From an uncultured Chthoniobacter sp. (GTDB lineage Bacteria > Verrucomicrobiota > Verrucomicrobiia > Chthoniobacterales > Chthoniobacteraceae), in NCBI GenBank assembly GCA_903874975.1, contig CAIQUL010000075.1:1-50266 (forward strand): a DNA stretch of 50,266 nt, given 5' to 3'. The notes beneath the pieces are model-generated. The model was not told where the DNA came from. It worked only from the letters and a program-made list of their open reading frames with translations, and ran no database searches. The position numbers were made by a program, and so were the translations under genes. Shown here in pieces: positions 1-9,196 of the stretch (positions within the stretch are counted from its first letter, which is position 1; each line of letters opens with the position of its first letter).

Positions 1-55
1 CCCGCATTTTCAAAAGCACTTCCCGCGTGGTGTTCTGGCTCATTTTTGATGACAT
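1..55 (-). CDS. 5' end of an unidentified gene, running off the window
   Basis: Reading leftward from an ATG at 55-53, with a second in-frame ATG at 43-41, the frame is open to the window edge. It begins MSSKMSQNTTREVLLKMR. The gene would be divergent from purL. Eighteen residues are too few to assign a family, so this is only a possible gene start. Confidence 0.3.
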   Translation of the reverse strand, partial: MSSKMSQNTTREVLLKMR

Positions 56-218
56 CGCCCCGGTGTCATCAGTTGTGAGGCAACGTATCAATTACGCCCG
101 CACCCTGATTCCTCCTCCGGTGTCATTTCATTTGAGTCAATTCGGGCTGCTCGCGCCGCCAACGATTTCCTTGTCGCCCTCCGGGTGAGTCGCGAGGATG
201 CGCGACTCTTTTCCACAC

Positions 219-2465
219 ATGACCGAACCGCAAATCACACCCGCCCTCATCGAAAAACACGGCATCACGCCCGACGAATACGCACGCATCCAGAGCATCC
301 TCGGGCGCGATCCGAACTTCACCGAGCTGGGCATCTTCTCCGTCATGTGGAGCGAGCATTGCTCGTATAAAAACTCCAAGCGCGAGCTGCGGAAGTTTCC
401 CACCACCGGCCCGACCGTGCTCGTGAAGGCGGGCGAGGAAAACGCGGGCGTCATCGACATCGGCGACGGCTGGGCCATCGCGTTCAAGATGGAATCGCAC
501 AACCACCCCAGCGCCATCGAGCCGTTCCAAGGCGCGGCGACCGGCGTGGGCGGCATCATTCGCGACATCTTCACCATGGGCGCGCGGCCTGTGTTCTCGC
601 TGAACTCCCTGCGCTTCGGGCCGATCACCGGCGACGGCGCGAACGTCAAAACCAACCGCCGCCTCTTCGCCGGCGTGGTCGCGGGCATCGCGCATTACGG
701 GAACTGCATCGGCATCCCCACCATCGGCGGCGAGGTCTATTTCGACGAAAGCTACGACGGCAATCCGCTCGTGAACGTCTTCAATCTCGGCATCCTCCGC
801 CACGAGCAGATCGCGCGCGGCGCAGCGCGCGGCATCGGCAACCCCGTTTTCTATGTCGGCGCCGAGACCGGGCGCGACGGCCTCGCGGGCGCGGCCTTTG
901 CCTCGCGCGAGCTGACCGAGGAGAGCAAGCAGGACCGCCCCGCCGTGCAGGTCGGCGACCCTTTCAAAGAAAAGCTCCTCCTCGAAGCCTGCCTCGAACT
1001 CCTCGCCACCGACGCCGTCGCCGGCATCCAGGACATGGGCGCGGCGGGCCTCACCTGCTCGACCTGCGAGACCGCCAGCCGCGGCGGCACCGGCGTGGAG
1101 ATCGACCTCGCGAAAGTGCCCAAGCGCGAGACCGGCATGACGCCTTACGAGATCATGCTCAGCGAGTCGCAGGAGCGCATGCTCATCATCGTGAAAAAAG
1201 GGCACGAGCAGACCGTCGTGGACATCTTTGAAAAGTGGGACCTGCCCTACGCCGAAGTCGGCGTGGTCAAAGACGACGGCATGATGCGCGTGCTCAACCA
1301 CGGCGCCGTCGTCGCCGAAATCCCCGCCCGCCAGCTTGCCGACGAAGCCCCGCTTTACTCCCGCGAAGCCACCCCGCGCCCCGCACCCGCGCCGCTCGAT
1401 CTCGCGAAGCTGCCCGCGACCGATTGCCGCGCCGCGCTGCTTACGCTTCTCGCGCATCCCAGCATCGCGTCGAAGAACTGGGTCTGGCGTCAATACGACC
1501 ACATGGTCCGCGCCGGCACCATGGTCCTGCCCGGCTCCGACGCCGCCGTCTTCCTCGTCCGCGAGGCCAATAAAATCCTCGCCGCCACCACCGACTGCAA
1601 CGCGCTCTACTGCGCCCTCGATCCCCGCGAAGGCGCGCGCATCGCCGTCGCCGAAGCCGCGCGCAACCTCGCCTGTGCCGGCGCCGTCCCGCTCGCCACC
1701 ACCGACAACCTGAACTTCGGCAACCCGCACAAGCCCGAGAATTTCTGGCAGCTTCGCGAGTGTGTCGAAGGCCTCGCCGAAGGCTGCGTCTTCTTCAACG
1801 CGCCCGTCACCGGCGGCAACGTCAGCCTCTACAACGAAAGTCCCGCCGGCTCCATCGACCCCACGCCCACCGTCGGCATGGTCGGCCTCATCGAGGACGA
1901 GCGCCACGTCACCACGTCGCATTTCAAAATCGCCGGCGACGCCATCATCCTCGTCGGCGATCTCGGCGACGAACTCGGCGCGTCGCACTTCCTCCGCGCC
2001 ATCCACGGCATGAAAGTCGGCCCCGTCCCGCGCATGGACTACCCGCGCGAACTCGCCGTCCAGGATGCCGTCCGCGCGCTCATCCGCTCCCGCCTCGTGA
2101 AAAGCGCGCACGATTGCAGCGAAGGCGGCCTCGCCGTCGCCCTCGCCGAGTCCTGCATGGGCGGAGAAAAGCACCTCGGTGCCACCATCGACCTCGGCGA
2201 AATAAAAACGGCCAATGGCCGCGGCCTGCGCCTCGATCAGGCGCTCTTCAATGAAACGCAATCCCGCATCGTCCTCAGCGTCGCCGACACCAATGCCAGC
2301 GCCGTCCTCATGCTCCTCGAACTCCGCGGCCTCCCCGCCCGCCGCCTCGGCACCGTTGGCGGCCCGGACCTGAAGATCACCGCCGACGGCGAAACGCTCA
2401 CCTGGCCCCTCGCCACCCTCCACGACACTTGGCACGGAGCCATCGCCCGCGCGATGGAGGGGTAA
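219..2465 (+). CDS. purL: Phosphoribosylformylglycinamidine synthase subunit PurL
   Basis: This is the large synthetase subunit of FGAM synthase. It makes FGAM from FGAR, ATP and glutamine-derived ammonia in the fourth step of de novo purine synthesis, in the cytosol. The protein has 748 residues, the small PurL type that works with separate PurS and PurQ subunits, neither of which is in this window. Family hallmarks are visible: the N-terminal [13 protein letters not shown] segment with the conserved histidine, [19 protein letters not shown], the ATP-binding GDGWAIAFK region, and a C-terminal [15 protein letters not shown] chose the ATG at 219 because the product then starts [15 protein letters not shown], as relatives do. 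An in-frame ATG at 198 would add seven residues, but its GAGG lies directly against the start codon and cannot act as a normal ribosome-binding site. The gene stands alone, with no other purine gene beside it. Confidence 0.96.
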   Translation: MTEPQITPALIEKHGITPDEYARIQSILGRDPNFTELGIFSVMWSEHCSYKNSKRELRKFPTTGPTVLVKAGEENAGVIDIGDGWAIAFKMESHNHPSAIEPFQGAATGVGGIIRDIFTMGARPVFSLNSLRFGPITGDGANVKTNRRLFAGVVAGIAHYGNCIGIPTIGGEVYFDESYDGNPLVNVFNLGILRHEQIARGAARGIGNPVFYVGAETGRDGLAGAAFASRELTEESKQDRPAVQVGDPFKEKLLLEACLELLATDAVAGIQDMGAAGLTCSTCETASRGGTGVEIDLAKVPKRETGMTPYEIMLSESQERMLIIVKKGHEQTVVDIFEKWDLPYAEVGVVKDDGMMRVLNHGAVVAEIPARQLADEAPLYSREATPRPAPAPLDLAKLPATDCRAALLTLLAHPSIASKNWVWRQYDHMVRAGTMVLPGSDAAVFLVREANKILAATTDCNALYCALDPREGARIAVAEAARNLACAGAVPLATTDNLNFGNPHKPENFWQLRECVEGLAEGCVFFNAPVTGGNVSLYNESPAGSIDPTPTVGMVGLIEDERHVTTSHFKIAGDAIILVGDLGDELGASHFLRAIHGMKVGPVPRMDYPRELAVQDAVRALIRSRLVKSAHDCSEGGLAVALAESCMGGEKHLGATIDLGEIKTANGRGLRLDQALFNETQSRIVLSVADTNASAVLMLLELRGLPARRLGTVGGPDLKITADGETLTWPLATLHDTWHGAIARAMEG

Positions 2466-2539
2466 TATCGCGCCGGGGTTGCCTCGCGCGAACGGCAGTT
2501 CCCGCTGGACGACGCTTGAGCCGCGCTTATTTTCCGACC

Positions 2540-3112
2540 ATGTCTGCCGCATCCGCGCTGCTTGATCTCCCCGAAGTCCGCGCCCGGATTTCGCCGATCA
2601 CCGTGGCGCAATACCGGCAGCTTGCCGAGTTCAATGAGAACGGCCGGCGCACCGAACTCGTTCACGGAGTCATCATCGAGAAAATGTCCAAGTCCCCCCT
2701 TCATTCTTCGATCGCCCGCCGGTTGTTCAAGCTGCTGCAAGCCGGTCTGCCCGCGCATTTCACCCTGCTCCGCGAAGACCCTCTCACCCTTGCGGATTCC
2801 GAGCCGGAACCGGACCTGGCCATCGTCCGCGGCGACGAAACAAACTTTGCCCAGCAGCACCCGACGACCGCCGCCCTGGTCGTCGAGATCGCCGTTACCT
2901 CCGCCGCGGAGGACCGCTCCCTCGCCACTCTCTACGCCTCGGCCGGGGTGGAGGAGTACTGGATCGTCCTGCCGATGGAGCGTCGCATCGAAGTCTATCG
3001 CCGTCCCGAGAGCGGCACTTACCTCGATCAAAGCCATGTCGAAGGCGACGCCACCCTTGAGTGCGGCAGCCTTCCCCGCATCCACGTCCGCCTCGTGGAG
3101 TTATTCGGCTAA
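2540..3112 (+). CDS. Uma2 family (DUF820) putative endonuclease
   Basis: The 190-residue product has the usual length and layout of Uma2/DUF820 proteins, which carry a PD-(D/E)XK nuclease fold and are of unknown cellular role. Visible features are the acidic EPEPDLAIVRGD strand, the VVEIAVTSAAEDRSLA segment that supplies the next acidic residue, and the family-typical YASAGVEEYWIVLP. The ATG at 2540 is preferred. An open frame upstream from 2429 overlaps the end of purL and encodes arginine-rich sequence unlike the family. The gap to purL is about 75 bp. These genes often occur as many paralogues in cyanobacteria and PVC bacteria. No partner gene is visible here. Confidence 0.85.
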   Translation: MSAASALLDLPEVRARISPITVAQYRQLAEFNENGRRTELVHGVIIEKMSKSPLHSSIARRLFKLLQAGLPAHFTLLREDPLTLADSEPEPDLAIVRGDETNFAQQHPTTAALVVEIAVTSAAEDRSLATLYASAGVEEYWIVLPMERRIEVYRRPESGTYLDQSHVEGDATLECGSLPRIHVRLVELFG

Positions 3113-3150
3113 AAGCGAAACGCGCCCCTCGCGCCCGTCTTCGCGTCTCC

Positions 3151-3321
3151 TTCCCAAAGTTGATCGCAGCGTTTTGGGAACGGCGACGTGTGGCAAAACT
3201 CTGTTTCCGTGGCGGGCGGGTGAGCCCGGGGGGCGCGCTCGAAGCCGTCGTTCAACGGAAGGGAGACAGAGTCTCGCTGGCGGGGCGGCGTTCCCAAAGC
3301 GCTGCGATTAACTTTTGGAAC
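3151..3321. repeat. Imperfect long inverted repeat (MITE-like hairpin)
   Basis: The segment at 3151-3185 and the reverse complement of 3287-3321 are nearly identical over about 35 bp. Both contain the core ATCGCAGCG followed by TTTGGGAACG. Inside these arms, ACTCTGTTTCCGT near 3200 partly pairs with ACGGAAGGGAGACAGAGT near 3255-3272. The whole 171 bp can fold as one long hairpin. No coding frame is convincing. It looks like a dispersed non-autonomous element between the Uma2 gene and the peptidase gene. Confidence 0.6.
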
Positions 3322-3416
3322 GACAGACGAACGAGAGGTAAACCGTCCATGGGCGCGGGATGAACGCCCCTGCACCCAGCACGGCAAGGGAGGAAGCGCG
3401 GAACGGGACCCGGAAT

Positions 3417-3473
3417 GTAGCTTGGACTTTAGTCCAAACGCTCCGGGTTCCTTTGGACTAAAGTCCAAGCTAC
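3417..3473. repeat. Perfect 22-bp inverted repeat
   Basis: GTAGCTTGGACTTTAGTCCA plus AA at 3417-3438 is the exact reverse complement of 3452-3473, separated by a 13-base loop. Each arm also contains its own small palindrome (GGACTTTAGTCC). It lies between the convergent Uma2 and M16 genes, four bases beyond the M16 stop codon. It has no proper T-run on either strand, so it may act as a bidirectional transcription barrier or RNA-stabilising hairpin, or it may simply be a REP-like repeat. Confidence 0.8.
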
Positions 3474-3477
3474 TTTC

Positions 3478-6042
3478 CTACCCCGCCGGGCGCACGATGG
3501 CGGTGATGGCGGGCTGCTGGAAGTAGCGGCGGGCGGCGGCGGCGACTTGCTCGGTGGTGAGGTCTTCGAGCTGGCGGCGCTGGGTGAGGTGGTAGCTGTG
3601 GCCGAGGCCGTAGAGTTCGTTGAGGGCGGCCTGGTAGGCAAAGGCGCCGTTGCTCTGGTGGCGGATTTCCATTTGGCCGAGGCTCTTTTCGCGGGCGCGG
3701 GAGACCTCCTCAGCGGTGAGGCCGTCGCGCGCGAGCTTGGCGATCTCGTCGTGGAGGGCGGCTTTGACGTCGGTGAGCTTCGCGGGGTCGGTGCCGAGGT
3801 AGAAGACGAACATGCCGCGGGCGAGGCCGCTGAGGTGGCTGCTGCCGACGAAGTAGGCGAGGCCCATTTCCTCGCGGATGCGGAGGAAGAGGCGGGAGCC
3901 GAGGTCGCTGCAGGCTTCGTCGAGGAGGTCGAGCGCGGCGGAGTCGGGGCTGTGGATGTCGATGCCGGGGAAGCCGACCATGAGGACGGCCTGCTCTTTT
4001 TCCTCGATCAGCTCGACTTCGCGGGAGGCGGGGAGCGCGGGGGGCTCGGGGACGGTGGTGAAGGCGGGCTCGCCGGCGGGGAGCGGGGCGAGGGCGTCTT
4101 CGACGAGGGCGCGGATTTCGTCGGCGCGGACGTCGCCGAAGATGGCGAGGACGCCGTTACGGGCGCAGAGGTGGCGGTCGCGGAAGGCGAGGAGGTCGTC
4201 GCGGGTGAGGCGGGCGACGCTTTCCGGCGTGCCGGAGCCGCGGAGGCCGTAGGGGTGCGTGCCGAAGAGGTTTTCGCGGAGGAGGTGGCGGGCGATGACG
4301 GTGATTTCTTCGTCCTCGGCTTTGATGCCGGCGAGCTGGGCGTCCTTTTCACGGGCGAGGGCTTTTTCGGGGAGGGTGGCGTGCAGGAGGACGTCGGCGA
4401 GGAGGCCGAGGCCGGCGCGGAGGTCGGGGCGCATGACGCTGACGGAGACGCTGAGGCTGTTGTTGCCGGCGTCGCTGCCGAGGGCGCCGCCGAGTTCTTC
4501 GATCTCGTCGGCGAGCTGCTCGGCGGTGCGGGTGTGGGTGCCTTTGACGAGGACGCGCGCGAGGAGGCGGGTGATGCCGTTGTCGGCGGCGGTCTCGGCG
4601 AGGAGGCCCGCTTTGAACGAAGCGCACATGGAGACGAGCGGGAGGCGCGGGTCTTCGCGGACGAGGAGGCGGAGGCCGTTGGGGAGGTCGAATTTTTGGA
4701 TGTCGCCGGCGGTGCGGACGTCGGCGGCGGCGCCGGCTTGGGCGAGGGAGCCGGTGGGGTTGACGGAGACGACGGTGAGGTTGCGGTCGGTGAGGTGGGT
4801 GGCGAGGACGCGGCGGAGGTCGTCGGCGGTGACGCGCTGGACGGCGTCGAGGTAGTCGCGGGAGAAGTCGAGGTTGCGGGCGAGAAGCCAGTTCGAGCCG
4901 AGGTCGGAGGCGCGGCCACGCATGGTGGTGACGCTCTGGAGCTGGTGGCTGAGGGAGGCTTTGCGGGCTTTGGCGAGTTCGCGCTCGGTCACGCCGCCGT
5001 CGCGGAGGTCGGCGATGAGGCGGTGGAACTCGGCCTCGACCGCGGGGCGGTGGGCGGGGTCGAGGATGGCATCGACGCCGAAGAGTCCGCATTGGCCGGG
5101 CGCGTAGCACCAGGCGTCGGCGGAATGGACGAGCGCGAGGTCTTCGCGGAGTTTTTTGTAAAGGCGGGAGCTGCGTCCGCTGCCGAGGACCATGGCGGCG
5201 ACATCGAGCGCGGGGATGTCGGGATGCGCGGCGGAGGGAATGTGCCAGGTGAGATGGAGGCGGGTGAGTTCGGTGGCGAACTCGGTGTGCGCCTCGCGGC
5301 GCCCGAGCTGGGCGGGCTCCGCCGGGATGAAAACGGGCGGCAGCGAAACGCGCGGATGTTTCGCAAAAATCTCCGCGAGCTGCGCGCGGACGGCGGCGGC
5401 GTCGACGTCGCCGACCACGACGAAGAACATGTTGTTCGGGACGTAGCGGGCTTTGTAGTAGGCCATGACTTCGTCGCGGCTGAGGGCGTTGAAGACGTCG
5501 AGGTGGCCGATGATGGGATGGCGATACGGATGCTCGCGGAAGGCGGTGGCGAAGAGCGTCTGGCTGGCGACGCGGTCCGGGTCGTCGTTGCCCATGGCGA
5601 ATTCGCGGCGGATGACCTCCTGCTCCTTGACGTATTCGTCGGGCGGGAGCGTGGAGTTCATCACGGCGTCGGAGAGCAGGTCGAGCGCGGTGGCGACGCC
5701 CTTCGCCGGGATGTCGATCCAGTAAACGGTGCGGTCGAAGGAGGTGTAGGCATTGATGTAGCCGCCGGCGGCCTGGATGCGCTGGGCAAACTCGCTCGCG
5801 CCGCGGGTGGGCGTGCCTTTGAAAAGCATGTGCTCGAGCAGATGCGAGATGCCGCCGCCGAGGTGGCGGTCCTCGTGGATGCTGCCGGTTTCGATCCAGA
5901 CCTGCACGCTCGCCACGGGCGCGCTGCGGTCCTCCTGGACGATGATGCCGAGGCCGTTCGGCAGCGTGGAGGTGGTGGCGGTGACGGCGGGGAAAGTGAG
6001 CGCGGCAGTGGTATCTGCGGAAGGTGTGGAGTGGAGATGCAT
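3478..6042 (-). CDS. Two-domain M16 (pitrilysin/insulinase) family zinc peptidase
   Basis: The 854-residue product carries two M16 halves. The first half has the inverted zinc motif HLLEH at residues 67-71, followed by the expected downstream glutamate region EQEVIRREFAMG. This half should bind zinc and cleave peptides. The second half starts near residue 420 with a repeat of the fold (FDLPNGLRLLVREDPRLPLVSM). At the equivalent site it reads LLARVLVKGT, so it lacks the HXXEH motif and is probably the non-catalytic partner, as in other M16 proteins. The ATG at 6042 is chosen over an in-frame GTG at 6075 because it gives a clean start before the first strand. I see no signal peptide, so the location is uncertain. 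The gene stands alone on the minus strand. Confidence 0.9.
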   Translation of the reverse strand: MHLHSTPSADTTAALTFPAVTATTSTLPNGLGIIVQEDRSAPVASVQVWIETGSIHEDRHLGGGISHLLEHMLFKGTPTRGASEFAQRIQAAGGYINAYTSFDRTVYWIDIPAKGVATALDLLSDAVMNSTLPPDEYVKEQEVIRREFAMGNDDPDRVASQTLFATAFREHPYRHPIIGHLDVFNALSRDEVMAYYKARYVPNNMFFVVVGDVDAAAVRAQLAEIFAKHPRVSLPPVFIPAEPAQLGRREAHTEFATELTRLHLTWHIPSAAHPDIPALDVAAMVLGSGRSSRLYKKLREDLALVHSADAWCYAPGQCGLFGVDAILDPAHRPAVEAEFHRLIADLRDGGVTERELAKARKASLSHQLQSVTTMRGRASDLGSNWLLARNLDFSRDYLDAVQRVTADDLRRVLATHLTDRNLTVVSVNPTGSLAQAGAAADVRTAGDIQKFDLPNGLRLLVREDPRLPLVSMCASFKAGLLAETAADNGITRLLARVLVKGTHTRTAEQLADEIEELGGALGSDAGNNSLSVSVSVMRPDLRAGLGLLADVLLHATLPEKALAREKDAQLAGIKAEDEEITVIARHLLRENLFGTHPYGLRGSGTPESVARLTRDDLLAFRDRHLCARNGVLAIFGDVRADEIRALVEDALAPLPAGEPAFTTVPEPPALPASREVELIEEKEQAVLMVGFPGIDIHSPDSAALDLLDEACSDLGSRLFLRIREEMGLAYFVGSSHLSGLARGMFVFYLGTDPAKLTDVKAALHDEIAKLARDGLTAEEVSRAREKSLGQMEIRHQSNGAFAYQAALNELYGLGHSYHLTQRRQLEDLTTEQVAAAARRYFQQPAITAIVRPAG

Positions 6043-6123
6043 GGGAAAGGTGGAAGAGCGAAGGACTGGGCGCACGCTCAGACGCCAGCGGATCGATGAG
6101 CGTGTCTTGGCCGTGGCGTTCTA

Positions 6124-6230
6124 TTTTTTAACGCAGAGGACGCAAAGGAAGATTCCGGTCAGGCACGTTCGGGTGGGGCGGATCCTCAGTGAAGTCTCTG
6201 CGCTCTCCGCGTCTCTGCGTTCCAAAAGGA
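6124..6230. repeat. Dispersed 'aacgcagag' inverted repeat, copy A
   Basis: TTTTTTAACGCAGAGGACGC at 6125-6144 faces TCTCTGCGTTCC at 6211-6222. The arms are imperfect inverted repeats built of short ACGCAGAG units. Related copies are at 27551-27682 and 41136-41257, always between genes. It fills most of the gap between the M16 and Minf_1886 genes. Confidence 0.7.
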
Positions 6231-6255
6231 AGCTCCCCGACGCAGGGATGCGGCG

Positions 6256-6690
6256 TCAGAGCAATTCCTCCGCCGGAGCGGGGGCGGGGAGGCGGGTGTG
6301 GACGGGCGGTTTCTCCGGGAGAAAGGGCGCGACGAAGGCGTCGTGAAAGGTGTAGCCGCCCATGAAGTCATCGACGGAATCGGTGTCGGTTTTTCCAAAG
6401 ATGCCGACGCTGATGAAGTTGAAAACCATCGCGCCGAAATCCTCGCCGCGGCGCACGCCCCAGTATTCGAAAACCGTGGGCACCATCGGGCCGAACTGCT
6501 TCAGCGCGTACTGGCGGATGCCGTCGAGGAGCTGCTGGCCGGTGACGTGCTGGTCGAGTTCCTTGGCCTTGCGGCGGGCCTTGATCGTGAAGTCGAGCGC
6601 ATCGCGGAGAAAGAGGTAGGCCTCGCGGACGTAGCGGGGATCCTTCTGGACGATTTTTTCGAGCTGCTCACTGAAATCGAGTTGCTGCAT
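6256..6690 (-). CDS. Minf_1886 family protein
   Basis: The 144-residue protein matches the Minf_1886 family, a small cytoplasmic family almost confined to Verrucomicrobia and Planctomycetes and of unknown function. The characteristic stretches are PRYVREAYLFLRDALDFT, HVTGQQLLDGIRQYALKQFG and VFEYWGVRRGEDFGAMVFN. The C-terminal 45 residues, after GKTDTDSVDDF, are less regular. It starts at the ATG at 6690. It is divergent from the phosphofructokinase gene, with about 244 bp of shared upstream DNA. The gene is useful mainly as a marker of lineage. Confidence 0.88.
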   Translation of the reverse strand: MQQLDFSEQLEKIVQKDPRYVREAYLFLRDALDFTIKARRKAKELDQHVTGQQLLDGIRQYALKQFGPMVPTVFEYWGVRRGEDFGAMVFNFISVGIFGKTDTDSVDDFMGGYTFHDAFVAPFLPEKPPVHTRLPAPAPAEELL

Positions 6691-6934
6691 AAGTGGGTGA
6701 TTGGCGTCCGGGGAGGTCGGTGAAAAGGAGGGCTAAACTTGTAAGGCACAGCAACCTGCGCCCCGCCCCTCGCGATCAACCCGTCCTGCTCCGAAACTGC
6801 GGCGCGATACTAAACACGATGCCGGGAAGCGTCAACTGGCAGCGCCCGAAGTTTGCTGCGGGTCCGGACCGCGGCGGGCGAATACTTTTCCGCCTTGAGT
6901 TTTCGCCCGCGGCGCGGCTTTCATCTGCGCCTTC

Positions 6935-8233
6935 ATGGATACCACGATCTCGTCTCTCGGAACTCGGGAGTTTATCTCGCCGCTCCACCACCGCGGTGGC
7001 GTGGACGTGACTTTCAAACAGGATGATGAGCGCGTGCTTTTCGATCACCGGATGTCGCCGGGAGAAGTGCCCCAGCCGAAGCTCAGCTTCGAGGTCGCCG
7101 GCGCGCGGGAGCGCATCTATTTCAACCCCGCAAAGACCACGGCGGGCATCGTGACGTGCGGCGGACTTTGCCCCGGTCTGAACGACATCATCCGCGGCAT
7201 CGTCACGCAGCTCCACCTCCGCTACGGCGTGAGCAGAACCTACGGCTTCCGCTATGGCTACGAAGGGCTGATGCCCAAGTACGGGCACACCCCGATGCCG
7301 TTGAAACCGGAGAGCGTCTCGCAGATTCACAGCTTCGGCGGGACCATCCTCGGCACGTCGCGCGGCGTGCAGAATGTCGCCGAGATGGTGGAGTTTATGG
7401 AGGAGTTGAAGTGCGACATTCTCTTTGTGGTGGGTGGCGACGGCACGTTGCGCGGGGCGGAGGCGCTGACGAAAGAGATCGCCCGGCGCGGTTTGAAAAA
7501 GGCGGTCGTGGGCATCCCCAAGACGATCGACAACGACATCATGTATCTCGACAAGTCGTTTGGATTTGAGACGGCTTTTGGCGTGGCGGTGGAGGCGGTG
7601 AAATGCGCGCACAGTGAAGCGCTCGGATCGAAGAACGGGGTGGGACTGGTCAAGCTGATGGGACGCGACTCCGGGTTCATCGCCAGCTATGCGGCGCTGG
7701 CGGGGAGCAATGTGGATTTCGTGCTCATCCCGGAAGTGCCGTTCGCACTCGACGGTGCCCGCGGGTTGCTGGAGGCGCTCCGCTACCGGCTGGCCAAGCA
7801 CAAGAGCGCGGTCATCGTGGTGGCGGAGGGCGCGGGGCAGCAGTTTTTCGAGACCGCGGGCGAGGATGATCCGGCGCGCGACAAGACGGTGAACAGGAAG
7901 TTCGGCGACATCGGGATCTTCCTCAAAAATCGGATTAACGCGTTCTTTGAGGAGCGGAACATGGAGTGCAATCTGAAGTATATCGACCCGAGCTACATGA
8001 TCCGGAGTGTGCCCGCGAATGCGGCGGACAATTTCTACTGCTCCCAGCTCGCGCAGCACGCGGTCCACGCGGCGATGTCTGGCAAGACCGGGATGCTCGT
8101 GGGCCGCTGGCACGGGGCGTTCATCCACCTGCCCATCCCGCTGGCCACGCAGGGTCGGCGCAAGGTCGATCCGCAGAGCGAGCTGTGGCACTCAGTGCTG
8201 GAGAGCACGGGGCAGCCGGCGCGGCTGGAGTAA
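6935..8233 (+). CDS. 6-phosphofructokinase (long PFK type, predicted ATP-dependent)
   Basis: The enzyme phosphorylates fructose 6-phosphate to fructose 1,6-bisphosphate in glycolysis. In the 432-residue product the phosphate-binding glycine loop CGGLCPGLNDIIRG lies near residues 75-88, GGDGT at 167-171, the catalytic PKTIDND at 195-201 and MGRDSGFIA near 229. Glycine in GGDGT, where pyrophosphate enzymes have aspartate, favours ATP as donor. The lysine in PKTIDND is typical of pyrophosphate enzymes, but it is also found in ATP-using long PFKs such as that of Trypanosoma. The N-terminal 65 residues are longer than in the bacterial PfkA type. The pyrophosphate-dependent alternative cannot be fully excluded. 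The gene stands alone and converges on the exbD genes. Confidence 0.9.
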   Translation: MDTTISSLGTREFISPLHHRGGVDVTFKQDDERVLFDHRMSPGEVPQPKLSFEVAGARERIYFNPAKTTAGIVTCGGLCPGLNDIIRGIVTQLHLRYGVSRTYGFRYGYEGLMPKYGHTPMPLKPESVSQIHSFGGTILGTSRGVQNVAEMVEFMEELKCDILFVVGGDGTLRGAEALTKEIARRGLKKAVVGIPKTIDNDIMYLDKSFGFETAFGVAVEAVKCAHSEALGSKNGVGLVKLMGRDSGFIASYAALAGSNVDFVLIPEVPFALDGARGLLEALRYRLAKHKSAVIVVAEGAGQQFFETAGEDDPARDKTVNRKFGDIGIFLKNRINAFFEERNMECNLKYIDPSYMIRSVPANAADNFYCSQLAQHAVHAAMSGKTGMLVGRWHGAFIHLPIPLATQGRRKVDPQSELWHSVLESTGQPARLE

Positions 8234-8246
8234 ATCCGCAGCGGAG

Positions 8247-8693
8247 CTACTCCTCTTCGCTGACGGTAAAAGTCACGTTGGAGATCCCGGCGACGGCGAG
8301 GGCGTTCAGCACATCCACGGTGCGGCTGTATTTCGCCTGCTGCTCGCTGACGACCGTGACCAGGACCAGCGTCTTGGATTGATCGGCGGCCTGCTTCAGC
8401 CGGATGAGCGTGTTCTTGAGCGTGGGCAGTTCGTTACTGGTCGGCGTGTCCATCGGCTCTTCATTGAGCGACACCTCACCCGACTCAGTGATCGCGATGA
8501 CCATCTCATCCATCATCTCCGTGGCGCTCTGCGTCTCGGCGTTGCCGGGGAGTTGGGAGGGGAGTTCCTTTTCCACCCTCACTGATCCAGCCATGACCAT
8601 GAAAAAGAGCATGATCACGAAAACCACGTCGATCATCGGCGCGATCTGAAAGCCGATCATTCCCTCACCGGAACTAAGGTCGAGACGCTTCAT
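8247..8693 (-). CDS. exbD: ExbD/TolR-type biopolymer transport protein (second copy)
   Basis: The 148-residue protein is an ExbD/TolR family member. It has a short cytoplasmic start, one membrane helix (IAPMIDVVFVIMLFFMVMAG, about residues 16-35) and a periplasmic domain. The aspartate in PMIDV is the conserved proton-path residue. With ExbB it should form an inner-membrane, proton-driven motor that energises an outer-membrane partner. It is the last gene of the TPR-TPR-ExbB-ExbD-ExbD operon, starting four bases after the stop of the preceding exbD. Tandem exbD genes are common in Verrucomicrobia and Bacteroidetes. No tonB or receptor gene is nearby, so the partner is unknown. Confidence 0.92.
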   Translation of the reverse strand: MKRLDLSSGEGMIGFQIAPMIDVVFVIMLFFMVMAGSVRVEKELPSQLPGNAETQSATEMMDEMVIAITESGEVSLNEEPMDTPTSNELPTLKNTLIRLKQAADQSKTLVLVTVVSEQQAKYSRTVDVLNALAVAGISNVTFTVSEEE

Positions 8694-8697
8694 GCGG

Positions 8698-9156
8698 TCA
8701 GTCCTTATTCACCGCGGAAAAGGCGATGTCGCTCACGCCGGCTTCCGCCGCGGCGTTCATGACCCGCGAGACGCTGATCGCCGAGGCCTCGCGATCCCCG
8801 CGAATGACGACGCGAAACTCCAGATTGGCCGAGCTCGTCGCCTTCGTGGAACTCAGCTTCTTCGCGGCGACGATGGCTTTGGTGACAGCCTCGATTTCCG
8901 CATACACCCGGTCGTCCATGACGTACTGCGCTTTCTTTTTCACCGGATCCCAGCGGATGTTGACGATCGTTTCGTTGCGGGTGGTGTCTTTTTTCAAGGC
9001 ATCGGGAGCCAGCGGCAAGGTGATGGACTGATCTACTTTCAGCACCTGCGTGGTGGTGATGCTCATGAAAAAGATGAGCAGCACCAGGAGCACGTCGATC
9101 ATCGGCGCGATCTGGAACTCCGGTTCCCCTTCGGCTCCGCCTCCTCCTCCCGCCAT
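8698..9156 (-). CDS. exbD: ExbD/TolR-type biopolymer transport protein (first copy)
   Basis: The 152-residue protein starts with a short glycine-rich cytoplasmic tail. The membrane helix FQIAPMIDVLLVLLIFFMSI follows at about residues 14-33, with the conserved aspartate of the proton channel, and then a periplasmic domain. It differs considerably in sequence from the exbD gene that follows, so the two may form a mixed ExbD dimer in one ExbB pore. It lies 40 bp after the exbB stop in the same operon. Confidence 0.92.
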   Translation of the reverse strand: MAGGGGGAEGEPEFQIAPMIDVLLVLLIFFMSITTTQVLKVDQSITLPLAPDALKKDTTRNETIVNIRWDPVKKKAQYVMDDRVYAEIEAVTKAIVAAKKLSSTKATSSANLEFRVVIRGDREASAISVSRVMNAAAEAGVSDIAFSAVNKD

Positions 9157-9196
9157 GTCAGTGGATTCTCCCGTTCATCGCTAAAGTCCGGCGCGG

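Noticed and set aside
2429-2539. Upstream extension of the Uma2 gene
   Set aside because: The 37 extra residues are arginine-rich, overlap purL and do not belong to the family.
123-2552. 809-codon minus-strand open frame opposite purL
   Set aside because: It is a shadow of purL in GC-rich DNA, with no recognisable motifs.
3547-6099. 850-codon plus-strand open frame opposite the M16 peptidase
   Set aside because: The Gly/Glu/Ala/Val-rich translation has no family features. The minus strand encodes a clear zinc peptidase.
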